From NCBI RefSeq assembly GCF_008831285.2, contig NC_045140.1, forward strand, positions 19,466,370 through 19,530,369: a stretch of 64,000 bases of DNA, in the 5' to 3' direction. Origin of the DNA: Nymphaea colorata (lineage: Eukaryota; Streptophyta; Magnoliopsida; Nymphaeales; Nymphaeaceae). Shown piece after piece: positions 10,163-24,500 of this stretch (the stretch's first letter is position 1; each line of letters begins with the position of its first letter). Made by a program: the position numbers and the translations under genes. The notes beneath the pieces are model-generated. The model did no database searches. It saw only the letters and a program-made list of their open reading frames with translations, and was not told the origin of the DNA.

Positions 10163-13100
10163 TCCCGTTTTCCTTGCCTTGTCGCCGGGCATTCTTCTGC
10201 TAGTGCAGAAGAATGAAACATAGGAGTGCGCAGACCCACAGATTACGAGTAACGAAGATATGTAGGGAAAACTTGATTTTTGGCAGGAGTGAATTCTACG
10301 AGGAAAGAATAGGAAATTATATTGTGAAAGATCTGTTGTGAGTTCTTCTTCCGTGGAAGTGAAGAGTGAAAAAGGAGTTGCTTCAAGGAGCATAGATGTG
10401 AGTGTAAAAAAGTAGGCGTTATGGTTGGAGTGCTTAAGTTGAAGGGTATACCATTGTCGTTATTGACACCAATGTAAACTCAACTCAGGACGCTGAGATA
10501 AGGGGTGCTTTCGGACTTCTTTTTCTTTCTAGTGAGAAGTTGCTAACCTCTCACCTACACCGAGAAGTGAAAAAGAAATTTGAAAGGAATCTCCAATGAA
10601 GTATCACACATTTGAAGGAGATTCACTGAAGAAGTTCTTACCCATTGGCGGACAGCTCTCATCTGAGCAGGAAACAGTGGTTCTCTGTGAGGGATTTTGA
10701 TGAAAATCCATGCTGGTTTATCGGTCGGTTAGGGAGTGGGGCATCTGTACGTGCCGGAATACAGGGACGGAGGATGGAGTTCTCTCTGACATTGGCCTAG
10801 GAGGTAGGCCAAGTGGCCAACCAATGAAGTGAGAACTGGCTTGCAGGTTTTGTTCATTTCTTAACATGGACTGTTAGAATCAATTTGTAAAAGCAATCAA
10901 TAAGAAGAGATATGAACAGTTATTCATATGTAGTGATTGGCACGTTCTTTTCGACTTTGTTTGGTTTAATTGAAAATTGCCATTACATATACAAGGTAGT
11001 ACTCTCCAAGCTTATACATACAAAGAATTTAGTTCTCCGCTTCTCTATTAGTTAGAGATACCATTGTTATTGAAAGAACTTCATTCTTACGTACGCGTTT
11101 CGGAAGATTACGTTCAGATAGTTTTAAATATGGAATCTGGTTACTTTCATATGTTGACCTTCTACCTTTCATCATGAACATATTCAACTGAATATGTATG
11201 TGAATATATGTTAGTAGTCTTTGTTCCTGTTGAACCATTGGATAATTATGTGTACTTTTTTTTAGGAATAAGCATAATACCATTTTGAACCATTTGGTAA
11301 TTTATTTGTATTCAACAAGAATAGGCTCGGATACCACATTTTGATTTAAATGGGTATTTATCAGGACATAAACTATGGAAGGTCAATAAAAGTCATCGTG
11401 CAGAAGCATACTTGATTCCATCTTTAGATTGATTCCATCTTTAGAAGTGTTGGAGTATAATCTTTCAAATCTTTGTGTGAGAATGAATATCCTTGAGCAA
11501 CTAACCGAACCATAGATGATGGGGAAGAAGAGAAACTAAATTTTTCTGTATGTTGCCCTATAAACTTCACCTTTTATATCTTTGTGACATTCAGCCCATT
11601 ATGGAATCGAAGATAACGTATCGATATCTATACATATACATGAGTAACTACCCACGTCCCACGCCCTTTGAAAAGCTGTCAAGTCCTACTTTACACTTTT
11701 ACGTAGTAGCTAATGTTCAAATTGTGTGCTATCGTAAAGATACCTCACCATCCATCAAAAGCTTTGTGTTAGGCATTTTCATCGACATATTGTCCGATGG
11801 TTCGACATTTGTCGCATCTTTTTTTTATATGGATGCGACACGGTAACGATCATTGCAAGCTCCTTGGCACCAACCGATGATGATGGTTTTCTATTTGTGA
11901 TGATGTTTCTGTATTTGCACGCGCCCGGTAATTTATCAATTCCGCCGTGAATTGACCTGAAACAAAAAGGAAACGATATTTATTCGAAGACATGATTTTT
12001 TTCAATTGTATGGTCTTCGTACACGTTAATTATTGTTTGCTGATGCGATCAAGTAGTATCTAAGTGTTGGTTTCTGATCAAATTCAGCACATACAGAAAA
12101 GCACTTTAAATCCACACGCATCTCTAGAGGGAGCATAGATACCCAGATCAATTACATGGGAAATCTATTTGTAGGGTAATTGAAAAACTCCTGAAGGAGG
12201 GTCACCCAGACTTTATTGCCATGAAGTACTTGTAGGGTGATTTCTAGCATCTTGCGACCGCTCAGATTTGCTTGCTGAAATTTCAAGTTTTCAACGCTGT
12301 CCTCGATGGGAGATCATAAGCCTTTTCATTTTTTTCTGTATAATGATTTCCTTGTGACAGGAAACAATAAGGGCTCTGGTCATCTAGCAAGAGAGAGTCA
12401 CCAACAATTGGCTGAGTTTAATGCCTAAACACGAACGCCGTAGCTACTGTGGCGGTCACAAAAGGCACGGGGCCTGTTGTAAACAGTGAACTCATCGCAT
12501 CAGCCGTCACATATCGGCTATCATGAAAATAAAATTCTTTTCATTAATGTCTTGGCTCATATCGGTTAATCGGCTAGATCAAGCTGTAATGTCCAATATG
12601 TAGCGATACAGCCTTAACCAGGTCCGTGGAGGCCGAATTCTCCCAGAACGTTGCATTTGAGTGGCGTAACGATATGTATGAACCGATAAGGTATGCGAGT
12701 TTAACAACATCCAGCACAGCCACATAAACTACATGGAAGTCGCTGGTCAGATGTTTGATTAAACAAAAAAGCTTCGAATGGTCGAAAAGAGAGGGGCTCG
12801 CTCTTCTGGTAAACCATGGATTTCATTCTGGCGCTCCTGACCCATCAGATCTTCAAATTTAAAGTTCAAAGATTCAAAGTCTACTTTCAAGGATTTACCA
12901 ACGGGGAAACTGCTAGCTTTAAGGCTGCAATTACGTCCCCTGGTCATGTGTTGAGACAGCTGAAGAACAGTTAGACTTATGGCTTTAGAAACTTTCAAAC
13001 ATGTGCCAAACTATACTCAAGCACGTGTTTGCAGGTAATCAGGTTTTTTCCCTCCAGGGTGAACGCCAGCCACATTGTAAACCATGTCACACAACATACA

Positions 13101-13420
13101 CAATTTCATCCTTTTTACTCCGAGATCAGAAACCAAGTCAAGATCTCAGTATTTAAGCACACAGAGAACTTGGTTATGCAAATTGGATTCCACTGAAATC
13201 ATGTACATCTCCTTGCAATAAGAACAAATAAGCAATGTATGCACCACCAATGTCGGTTGACTAATTGAATTTAGATAAAATCAAATGTATTTTGTATCAC
13301 CAATGTTGGTGGATTACTTTCAATAAAGAACAAGGGAAGCTCCCCCCCGTTTCCTTCTTTGGAGAGGTAAAAGTTCCTTTTTCATGGAAGAACAGTGAAG
13401 TCTAGAGAGTGGAATGCATG
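10163..13420. other. intergenic, no gene recognised
   Basis: Contains the PPR 3' flank and ~3 kb of AT-rich spacer. Short open frames at 11550-11846 (+) and 12759-12998 (-) match nothing I know and lack homologous-looking motifs. I saw no clear repeat structure. Confidence 0.5.
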
Positions 13421-16400
13421 CTATGCCTCCTTGTAAGGCAGCTCACATGCAACAGATGATCCTTTCGACTTGTAATGTCCGAGCACTTCAGCAACAGTTT
13501 TGCAGCGGCATTGATTCCCTGGTCGTATTACATCGCCATACACTGCCATCTCAATTATATCCAGCTCCTTATCTGCATTCACACTTCACAGTCAGTTTTA
13601 GATAAACACTTCACTCAACAGCTCTGCAAGACTAAGGGAACAAAAATTATTGTCAAAGAGTGCAAAAAGCGGAACATCTCAGTTACTAATACAAAATCGA
13701 TCATAATGTCAAATATGGACATTGGACAGGACTAGTGCAAACATTATATGAGATTATATGGAAGCAAATGAAAGTGGACTGTGTAAGGAAAGGGCTTAAG
13801 GCTGTGAAAGAAACCAATGTATAAGCTGCAATAATTTGTTCGGACTACTGTTCACATAAGGTAGGGCTGCATCTTCTACCAGAACTTCTGAAAATTTATT
13901 TTCCCCAAGAAGGCCCTAAAAACTGGACATCCGTACCATCAAAGGAATGACTAGACTTCAGAATAAAACCAGGTAAGGTCAACCAACCGTCATGTTGATG
14001 CAAGAATTCTATGATACTCGTGAAAAAGGCCACAATTCAACTATCTTCAATGATATCCTGACTGACATGATGAAACAAAACACTGTACTGTGTTATCATG
14101 AAGCTTTCGTGTGCCTGTGTGAATATCTATAACTGATTATTCAGGGAAACATGTGTGCTTGCATGCAAGCATGCACATAGAATGAAGCAGTACGTATCCT
14201 CACAAACATTCCATGCTAAGAGGAAAAGGGAAGCTTAAATGTTTCTCCTTACAAAATTGCATCTGGAACTGGAATTGCAAAATTTATTATTATGTGGCCG
14301 AAGAATCAGGTTGAGGAAGGAAATAGAAGTCCCGTCCAATGATGAAGGCAACCAAGATGCAAAACGTGCTTCTTATTTTCTGTATGTGTACTCAAGAAAA
14401 GATTATGATTTGCTATCTAAAAAAATGTCTCCATAAAACCCATCTTTTCCAAAGAATATACTACTCCCATCATACTCATTTTATAAAGCAAAGCACCTAA
14501 ATGTAGAGAAAACTAATGAGTTCCTTTTCTGAATTGAAAAACATGATACTACCATATCTATGGAATATACTAAGGAATTTGAAATTCACAAAATATCAAA
14601 AGAAAAAGGTAACCAATCTGCTCATTATAGCGGCCGATTGTGAAAGAGAAGAAGGTTGGGCCACACTGTCCTAGTTTGGGAACCTCTACATAAACATATT
14701 GATACTGTCACATACCCCCATAAAAAGGAGACCATATTTCCATCAAAGGCTGTTTAATCTTGGCTAAATCCTGTCTAACACTGTATAGAACACTTCTAGA
14801 AAAATCAAGATTTCTGTGTTTAAGCTGATAATTGTAATATATTAATACAAAATGAAGCAACCAATGTGGAGAGCATACATAAAGCAAGAAGCTGGTACAA
14901 AGATGTTGACTTCAAAACAAGGAGGTTTAATGGTCTGAAAATTTATTAACATACTAAAAGTCTCAAAACCAAAGGGATTTTTTTTTTTTTTTTCAAAGAA
15001 GAAGAAGAAGAAGAAGAATAAAGACTTGAGCAATAGGTTATAACCGCAGCTTGCTTCTGCTACAACAAAAGATCATTCTTTTCTACTGAAAGCATGGCAG
15101 GGGAAATATCATCAGCCACATATAAAGAGCCACAAGAGCCTACTTAGTCCTCAATTCAGCACCAGTAAGGCCCTAAAAGCTCCAGGCACATGAGGGATGA
15201 TGGACAACAAAGTCAGCTCCTAGAGGACTCAAACAGGATTGAAGCTCATTGTACTGTGAACACATGAAGCCATGTAAAAGTAATGCAATGCAACTTGGCT
15301 CAGATAATGAGGCCCAGTTCATACTAGAACAGGTCACGCCCTAATAAAAGGTTTAGTGATACCAGATGCCGATAGAGTAGTCATTCACATGTTCCCTACC
15401 CTAGTTCCAAAAATTAAACATATAGCGTTAGCAAGCAAAGTCCAGAAGTAAACATCTATTCATGTACGTAGTTATATCGTTATATCCACCACATCGTTCA
15501 AGAAAATTAGCCAAGCATCAGTCTGTAGACAAGTCCAAGAAAGTTCAACCAAAATGGTGCAACATGTTAATTATCTTGTTGCACTTGAAAATATATTCTT
15601 CAAATTTGTTTACTTTTATAGCATCCCTTCCAAATTCAATATCTACTTAAGTCGTCTTCACAAGAGCTCTTTGTCAAACTATCAGAAATAAATCAGATAT
15701 TATACATGAAAGAACAAACCAATGAGCCGTCTACTTCTTGAATCAGTAGCTTTGTCTATAACCAGCAATGATCTCGAGCGGTTTGTCCATAACCAGAAAT
15801 GATGTCGAGTAAAATGATCAACTAGAAGAACCTAAAGTCAGAATCCCAGACCAATCAATTCCCAACTATTCCACTTACAAAGAAGCAGACAGTTACGTTG
15901 TTCAAGTAATGATCATAAGTGGCTTCCACTCTTTTTCTCAAGCACGAGCGGACCAAAATCTCAAACATGACACTAACAAATAGCCAAAAGCAATTACCGT
16001 ATTATCCCAACCCAACCCAGGGTAGGAAAACCATCAACCAGATTGTTCTATTTCAACCTCTAAAAAAGTTATACTAGTTAACCATAGAACATACAACTAC
16101 AACTAAAAGAACCCGATTTTCCAATCAACCAAACAACAAAACCAACAAACCAAAACAAGAAACAAGTTTGTTATCAAAATGGGTACCTGTAAATTTGATG
16201 TCACATGAGTACTGTTCCAGTTCCGTCTTCCCCATTCCATCCTTGTTTGATTTGAGTCTATTGACCCTCGACTGGAGAATCTGGCAATTCTCTATCGTCG
16301 ACTCTCCACCTTCGGCACCAAAAAGTAGAGGAGGAAAAAAGAAGAAACCAACAATAGCAGAGCATGAACAAGCCGATTTTAATAGAAAGCCAACAAGACA

Positions 16401-16675
16401 AGCTATGGGTATTCGATCATTCTCTATTTGTTGATCCCTTGATTACCTTTGGAGTAAGGGATGATGTGGTCATACTCGTAGCAGAGGCAGCCTAGGCAGT
16501 TCCAGAATCGTTTGCAGACAATGTTACCGGCGGCGTCCTTGCGCCACCGCTCTGGGTGGCGCCCGGGCACCACGTCCGCCTTGTCCCAACATTGGTTCTT
16601 CACCTTCTGGTCAAAGAATCTAGGCCTCTCCCTCCCAGCGTTGTTTGTGTCGGGACTTCCGGGGCTGCCGCTCAT
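13421..16675 (-). CDS. plant HNH endonuclease domain protein
   Basis: Three exons on the minus strand, 16447-16675, 16187-16309 and 13421-13572, join to 167 residues. Residues 25-65 include NQCWDKADVVPGRHPERWR and a Cys cluster (Cys54, Cys60, Cys63, Cys65). The HNH core follows: EYDHIIPYSKGGES with Asp69-His70, then TIENCQILQSRVNRLKSN with Asn84 and Asn93. The C-terminal exon reads KELDIIEMAVYGDVIRPGNQ and ends PYKEA. This matches a conserved, little-studied plant HNH family (remembered as At3g47490-like). The fold suggests metal-dependent nucleic-acid cleavage, but substrate and location are unknown. Both introns are GT-AG; the second is 2.6 kb. The frame stays open upstream to 16765, so a longer N-terminus is possible; MSGSPG at 16675 was preferred because conserved sequence starts soon after. 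Confidence 0.9.
13573..16186 (-). other. long intron 2 of the HNH gene
   Basis: About 2.6 kb without recognisable coding sequence. It contains a T16 run next to (GAA)n at 14978-15020. The flanking exons join in frame without any extra exon (a codon G|AT gives the Asp of FTDKELD). Confidence 0.75.
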
Positions 16676-18725
16676 ACCCGGTTCCGCCTCTCTCTCTCCC
16701 TCTGCCTCTGTCTCTGGCCAACACGCAGGCGCCGAAAATGGACACGGGTACATATAAAGGTGCAAAATTTGCTGTCAAGAAGCCACCAGGGGGCAAAAAT
16801 TGCTGATAAGCAATCACCTGGGGTAAAAACCGCAATAATTACAAGCGTATGGTAACTTTATTTATGAACATGTAAGTCTGCACACACACAAAACACAACT
16901 AAAATCTAAACAAGTTATAAAGGTTCATGTTAACTCTTCCCGTAATCAGATCATAAACCGTCCTTGGTGTCCTGATATGCATACATATACTCATAGTGAT
17001 CATAGACAGATCTTTTATATATGCTTGGGAATTCCTCCACTCCATCTTTTTCCTTCTTTCTGTTGTTGATACTTCTTTTCTTACGCATGTTCTCCGTATT
17101 TTCTAAGTTTCTAATGAGTTGTAAAGAGTTAGATGAGTTTGGAATTATACCCATTTACTGATGACTCCGAGTGGTTTTTATATATACCCTCTTGGTTGAA
17201 TATTTTATTCCTAAAGAATATAATTTTACATATTGCATCTATCAACCTGAGGTGGGTGCAAATCAACAAGGCTGGGGTTATTTAAATGTTCCTTTTTTCT
17301 TATAATCTTAGGCATGAGTATCGATACATACATTTAAATAAGTTTTTAGAAATATACTCCAATGTAAAGATGCAGGACCTCGGTTATGATCTCGAGTTAA
17401 CCTTGTCTCTTTCTCATTGAAAACCAAACATTAACTGAAGTCTTTTAGATCTAAAGTGAGGATGGAAATGAAATGTTCTTGAGCTTAAGGTACAGTTCTT
17501 TGTATCATGCCTCTGCAACTCGTTCAAAAAGAGCTGCACTTGGAGCTTAAAAGAGCTCTCCTCTTTATTCGGTGCATGTCAGCAGTGTTGTTCAGAATTG
17601 TATCGGTGCCGTACCGCTTTGCTCACATATACGTGATATCAACTGAGACGTGTGAAATGGTTGTATATTGGCCTGTATTGTCCTATTTTTCTATTTTATG
17701 AAAATAAAAATAAAATTATTTATTGCGGATCCTAAGATAAAAACAAAGGATAGAAAAACCTGCACCGACTGATGCACGGCGGCCGCTGCCTATGCTTGTC
17801 TTCTTCTGGTGGGTCTTTCTACACATTCTATCTCTTTTGTTAGCTTATGCTCTCCATAACTTGATGGACAGTAATGGCGTACTCATAATGAAGCCTTTTT
17901 CATGGTCTTGCGGTGGATTCTTGGCTCCTTGCCATCGCATTAAGTGTAATGCTGCTCCTTCGCTCAAAGGTACTCTTCACCCATTTGGGGGTACTCTTTC
18001 TACACCTCCCGTCTCTTTTGTAAGCTTATGCTTTCTGGTTGGCTTCTTTTTCCCTTTTCTATACATTGCCCTCTCAACCTCATGGTGAATCTTTGCTGCA
18101 CTGCTTCTTTGGCTAAGGGTACTCTTAACCAACCTAAGGGTCATCTTTCTACACCTCATGTTTTCTCTCTCTGCCTTGCTTCTTTGTCCCCTTTCTATGC
18201 CTTGCCCTCTTAACTTATGCAGCACATTTTTTTTTGCAATGTCAATAGATGTGTTTTTCTTTCTCTCTCTCTCTGGCGTTTAATGTCATGTGCCTCAGAG
18301 TTTGCGGAACGCTGTCTAGGAATTAGGAAATGAGGTGTTAATACACTTTCTTTTCTTCTTCAGTTGATAGGAAGCGGTGCGTCACATGGATGTTGATGCG
18401 CGAGAGCCAAACAGATGGCTTCAATCGTCAGGGACGAGCCATCGATTCAAACGAAAGTGAAAAATGTGTAAAAGAGAAAGAGAATAACTTATTGCTGTCT
18501 ATATAATCACGAGGACCTTCATAAAGAAGTCATCCGACCAACATTAAGAAACTAAGATTCGCACACCGCTTCCACACTCCGTCTCCGAAAACCTCGACTG
18601 AACACACTCAAATTAATTAATTTCTTTAGAGAATTGCACTTCCCGTTATCAAGAGAAAAATGGAAAACTAATGAAACAAAAAAAAAGTATCATAAAAAGA
18701 TGGCATGTTTTGGAGGAGTAAAATA
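16676..18725. other. spacer between HNH and fructokinase genes
   Basis: No gene recognised. The left edge is the GC-rich 5' region of the HNH gene. A three-copy diverged repeat lies at about 17800-18210. The right edge is the 3' flank of the fructokinase gene. Confidence 0.5.
17800..18210. repeat. diverged three-copy tandem repeat, ~150-180 bp
   Basis: The phrase CTTTCTACAC followed by CT-rich DNA and TAGCTTATGCT or a variant recurs near 17812, 17997 and 18147. Each is followed by a CTC(A)TGGT and CTTGC-like segment. The copies differ by many substitutions and indels, and small open frames across them look accidental. Confidence 0.55.
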
Positions 18726-21574
18726 TCAGCTGCTGTCTTCGAAGCCGTGCAGCAGCTCAAGCACTTGGTCCTCAGTCGGTAGGGATGGGATCGCCCCCTT
18801 CTTCGTAGTTGTGACCGCTCCACATACGTTGGCAAATGCAAGTGCTTTCCTAAGCCTCTTCTCGTCCTGCAACTCACAAAAAGGTTTCTCTGAGTTTCCT
18901 CCTCCCAATATCCAATTGGAAAGCAAATAATTGGAGAGATGTTTAGTAGAACAGACAGGCATAGCCTGTTGATGACTCGAAGTTGAATTACATTTGGTTA
19001 GAAGAAGGAAATCCAACTTAGATCGGCAGATGGATTCAAATACGTTAAAAGATGCCCTTGCCAGATCGAGTGTGTATGTTCAATTTCAAGAATACTTGAA
19101 TTCGTTACAGCTAAAAAAATTGAACGTCAGCACCGCATGGTTTACCACGATATCTCAATCTTTTTCAACGATATTTGGGCTATTACAACCAAAAAATTTA
19201 ATGTGCTGTGTATTGAAGCGTGTACCACCCGCTTAGAATGGGTGCGGTGTTGGTGTTGGACATGAACCCGCAGGCATGAGGCCGAATCAGTCATGCTCGA
19301 AGAACACTGGCCATCAGAAACAGACTAATGGCTACCCCAATTCCCTGTGAGGGAAGAGAGCTCTGCAAGCAATTGGGCTACTGCTAGCCCCGTGCTTGCA
19401 AGTGACTAATTGGTCAGGCCACCAGCCTTGCTACATACCGACCGCTTTGTTTTAATTGCAAGAGGACCATATACATCCATTGAAAAATAATAATAAGCGA
19501 TCAAATCATGGGCTGGAATTGTTACCTTCAAGAGGGAATCGTCCTGGCTTATTTGTTTCAGCAGCGCACCTACGAAGGCATCCCCGGCGCCGGTCGTGTC
19601 CACTGCTGTCACCTTCACGCTTTTGACTGCTCCTCGGCAATGCTGCAGTTGCCCACAGAGATTATTTTCACGCAGGAAAAGGCTTGAATAAATGTTGCAT
19701 AATTTGATAAAGATTGAGACAAAAAGTACACATGTTTTCAAGTTTTAGTTTGCCGATAACCATAGAACACCAGCTGTTTAAATTAAATGAGAAGCGGGAA
19801 TGAAGCAATCACCTTGGTGTAGTACTTGCATCCCTTATCCCCAAGGGTGACGACTAGGAGCTTCAAGTCCTTGTGCCATAGGGACAAGGCCACCTTATCT
19901 TCCAGCGATCCGTCTCCTGTCAAGAACTCCAGCTCGACGTCGCTCACCTTGATGATTTCTGATTCCTCCCATATGCTGAAGATCATTTTGCGGGCGTCAT
20001 CGGGAGACCGCCACAGCGGCAGACGGAGGTTGGGGTCGAAGGAGAGCAGCGCACCGGCTTTCTTGGCCACAGCCATGGCCCGCAGGTGCGCCGACCTACA
20101 TGGCTCCGATATCAGGCTTATGGAGCCGTAATGAAATATCTTAGACTGTTGAAAACAACAAAATCAAAACTCAGGTTCCACCAAAAGGAATCAATTTTAA
20201 GAGCATGGCGCCGAATTCTCCATATCAATACTGGTTTAGACGCTAGGGAGAACCGTCTTAGGAGTCCAGGCTCAGGGGAGGCTATTAAATATTGAAAGCA
20301 GCATTTGACATTTCGTTAATTTGAAACTATGCAACTTTTCTACAAAAACATTAGCAGAAACAGCCATGTGCGCGACAATTTTTTGGGAAAAAAAAAATTC
20401 ATACCTTCTGAATATTCAAATTCTTAGAAACGCTACGGGCATCACACTTTCGATCACCCAAATGCCATCAAAACAACACTAACGAAATAATGAAACTTAG
20501 TAAAGCGTCCATCATTGACATGAGAAGTAATATGATATGCGTTCAGCTAAGGCATCTCGTTGTCCCATCCAGACCAAATAAAAGAGAATGAAGCCGATGA
20601 ACGGATGCATCTCGGCTTTACAAACTAACCACCAAATGACCAAATCATACTTTTCTGCAAAAAAATAGTTTGATGTTAACTACGGGCAGACCGTCGCCCA
20701 TGAAACATCACTCAAAACTCGGCGACCTGAAAGCGGAAAGCCCTAAATAGGATCCAATGCACTCCGAGGAGCCTTCTGATTTCAACTAGGAGCGAGAGCA
20801 GTACGACTGTATCGATTTTCCATGGGGAGACGAAGCCAGAAACCGACCGGGAAAGGGAAAGAACGACGGCTTCGTCCCGTCCTCCTTCCCCCCACCCACA
20901 ACCCTGTGCGGACGTACAGGGAACCAGCGGCAGCGTCCCTTGCCGCACGCGCGGTGGACTCTCAGCCAGACAAACGCGTCTAATGCGGATCCCCGACACG
21001 GGCACGTGACCCGCAACTCCGAATCCACCAACTTTCCCTGCAACAGGGCAGGGCTTCCTCCCCTTATTAAGGACCAAGGAAATGACATTTCTGGCCCTAT
21101 AGTTTCACCTTTCCCGGGCGGAGAGAACGAAAGAGATTTGGATCTCCGAGAATTATGTACGGGCGGACCCACCTGGTGGAGGAGCGGCAGGTCGAGCTCG
21201 TCCGGCGTGAGGAGCATGTCCGCGCTGGGGTTCCGGTAGAACATGAACTCCCGCTCCCCGTCGGCCCGGAGCGTCACGAAGGCGAGGGCCGTCCGGGCGT
21301 TCCCGTCGAACCGCACTCCCCGATCGTCGACGCCGTTCTCCCTGAGGATCCCCGCCAGCATCCGCCCGAACTCGTCGTCCCCGAGCTTGCCGATGAAGGC
21401 CGAGCACCCTCCGAGCCTCTTCACCGCGATCGCCACGTTTGCGGGGGCGCCGCCGGCCTTCTTGAGGAATCCCGGCGCATCCGCCAGCGACACCCCGGCC
21501 TCCGTCGGGACGAAATCGATCAGCATCTCGCCGAAGCTCGCCACCAGCCCCGCCTTGCCCCCTGCCGCCGCCAT
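18726..21574 (-). CDS. fructokinase (pfkB/ribokinase family)
   Basis: Four minus-strand exons, 21173-21574, 19813-20145, 19526-19642 and 18726-18866, join without frame change to 330 residues, the usual length. It phosphorylates fructose to fructose 6-phosphate with ATP, downstream of sucrose cleavage. Landmarks: GEMLIDFVP at residues 15-23; the pfkB N-terminal signature around [16 protein letters not shown] (42-57); [10 protein letters not shown] after the first junction; DPNLRLPLW in exon 2; and the anion-hole/catalytic signature [14 protein letters not shown], with Asp266 as catalytic base. There is no obvious transit peptide, so a cytosolic enzyme is most likely. The start is the ATG at 21574; the preceding TTG at 21577 is not a plausible start. 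All three introns are GT-AG. Exon 1 is very GC-rich, later exons less so. The isoform number cannot be assigned. Confidence 0.96.
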
Positions 21575-24500
21575 CAATCCGCGCCCCTCGGCCTTCGATC
21601 CCCGGAATTCAGACGTCTAAAGATCGACGAAATAGGGTCTTGGAGACAGAGAGAGGGTGCCCCGATGGTGAAGGGATGGCCGAGGAAAACGGGAAATGGA
21701 AGGCGGAGAGAAAAATCTTGTTCTTGTAGGAAGAGAGAGGGTCCGAACGCGTGAACCCAGAGAGTCGCCGCTTGCTGGCGGGTGGCGTCTGCGTCTGCGG
21801 CTGCGTCCACAAGATTCCCCTGTAAAGCGAGACGTGTCAAAATCGAACCGCGAAAATTCTGCGCGGATAACAAATTTGACCCGATTGACTCATCTGCCCT
21901 TCCAAACTCCGGAAAGTACATCCAGATCACCAAGGCTATGGACCCGACCCGATCCGCTTCGCAGGTGATGAATCACACCTGACATGGATTCAGGCGTTGT
22001 TTGATGGGGGGACGACTGACGAGACCAGGAATCTCGGGTCTGGCGGCCACTAAATCGGATCCAGCACGGAGAATAGTCAACCTCCTCTCTTACATTGTAA
22101 GTTCTAGGCCGCAAACCTTGTCGATTGGACGATTTCCGACTCGTTTATTGGGTTTGGATCTCTCCTAAATGACAAAAAGTCACCGGTGAAAATTGTCTTC
22201 CTCTTTCTTTTCCTTCTCGAGTCAAAAACCAGATTCCTGTCTTACCACAAACCGTGGACACCGACAGATGGATTTGGATCCCCCGGACAAGGTTTAACTT
22301 AAAAGATGCAAAGTTGGAACAACGCGTTAGATCGCCCTCCACTACGGTGACGGTGAGTTCGATGTATTATATATTACTTTATGTGACATTCCTTTCCTGA
22401 CATTGGTGACGGAAAATCTGGGACAAATTCCTTTATTGTGTTAAACTTAAGATCCACATTTTAAATCCTTACTTTACTTAAATTGGATTTCATAGATCTC
22501 GAATTTTGAGGACCTTGGGGGGAATAAATCATTTGTCACCCAAACATTTTTCTAAAGAGATCCGTGGCCACGTCATTCTCTTTTGAGAGATCGAGAGAAA
22601 GCATGTGGAAAGTGGTCTTCAGTTGAAACTGAATCTTTTAATTAATTTTCATATTTATATAATCCGGCACATTTGAATTCTTCTATAATAAATATGCGCG
22701 TGTGCGTGTGCTTTTTTTGTCCAAGACCTTTCCATTTTTGTATTTATTGAAATTAAAAGGGGATGTGACGCGATTGATACCTGCATATTTATTATTTTAA
22801 TTATTGAAGAGCATGGATTTCGCGTTAGCAATGACGGAAGCTTTTTGTTTTCGTTGCCAAATTTCCTTCGTTAAAAACAATATAAAGGCGTTGAAAGTTT
22901 TGTGTAATATAATTGGCAACAACTCGAACTTGAGCGAATCACCGAATGTTATTTAAAATCCATGACAGGTGGGAAGAGGGAAAATAGAAAAAAGTACAGG
23001 TGGTAAGAAAAAAAAAATCGCAACCTCGCTATCTCTTTATTTTGTTATAATTGCCTGAGCTTGAGTATTGTTTTGTATTTGTCACTCAAACAAATCAAGT
23101 TTTCAAAACTTATTTAAAATTTTATTTTTCACAAAACCAAATTTTCATAAAATTGGGTCAAATAAGAATACTGTCATCCAAACACTCTCAAGATCCTGAA
23201 GTTCCATATAATGGAAATCATGTATTAGATTAAGTAGTTGGACGCATATATATTTCAGAAGTTCGTGTTTGAGACGCTGTGTTCTCAAACACGGTCCATG
23301 ACTTATAAATATGATACTTCTACTTTGCACACTAAACCACAATGCTAGGTAATTGATACGGTTTTCAAAAACTTTATATATATATATATATAAACTCCAA
23401 TGGAAATTACAATGTGCGGCGACGGGATGAACATAGCTTGTCAATACATTTTTGTATTGAATAAAGAAGAGCCAACATGTAGCTCCTTAATACATTTTAA
23501 GTTAATTTTATGTAGAATGAGAAGATAAATGAGCTTGCCGGTCAAACCGCATGAACTTGTGGAACAAAGCATGTTCGAACTCGTTCATATGCATTAATTT
23601 ATTTTAATTGCGTGAAGTCAGCTTCGTTCGTCAGGATTTGACATCAGTTAATTTTGATAACACAAGTAAACGGCCAAAAGGAACTAAAACAAATCAATCT
23701 TAAGTTCTAACGATAATGTCATCAATGGTGCAAGTTATGAGTTGACATCGATTATGTATGTTGGATAGAGTAAGCCTGTGTCGTTTATAAAAGCCTTTTA
23801 AAACACAGCTGTCCCATCACAAGTTTGAACCTTCATATAAAAAGAATTTAGTTTTTTGACATTGTTTTTAATAGAAAATTTTTAGTATGCAACTAACAAA
23901 AAACAATAGACTGATTGGGCTGGTGGGTCAGGCCCGGTTGTGGCCAGTGAAAGCCCGGTCGTCAATTTGATTCACGTGGGCGCTACTTCTTTACACTGCA
24001 AACAATGAATGTGTTGCACTTTAGTTGATAGACATCCTACTTTTTTAAGTTGTTCTTGGACCTTGAAAGCAGGAATAATAGAGAGGGGTTTCGGCTTACT
24101 ATACAACTAGTTCACACAACATCTAGTATACAGGATCAATAAGAGATGAACAATAGAAAATCAATTCGTCGTCAGTCTTCAAATGGTGGGTGGCTCTTTA
24201 TATACAAGGATTTGAACTATCGATATACTATATGAGGCAGTTTGGCAATAGTAACAAATTGTTGTCCACTGGCAGATTCATAAAACATTGTAATAAAGTA
24301 TTCAATGAATCCACATCAATTTTTTAAGGCAGATTTATGACACAGTAATAGTATGATACTGTTACCAAAGAGTCTCTATAAGATATCATAACTTGTCAAC
24401 AAAAGTAAATTAAGATTCTTGAAACAGGAAGTTTCCTGCTGAATTTTACTAAAAGTCTAAAACAGGGTAATATAGATTTGATCCTGTGGGAAGGGGGGGG

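Noticed and set aside
24239-24372. Possible short MITE with TTTGGCAATAGTAAC / CTTTGGTAACAGTA ends
   Set aside because: The inverted ends are only partly alike and I could not find a convincing target duplication, so it is left as a note.
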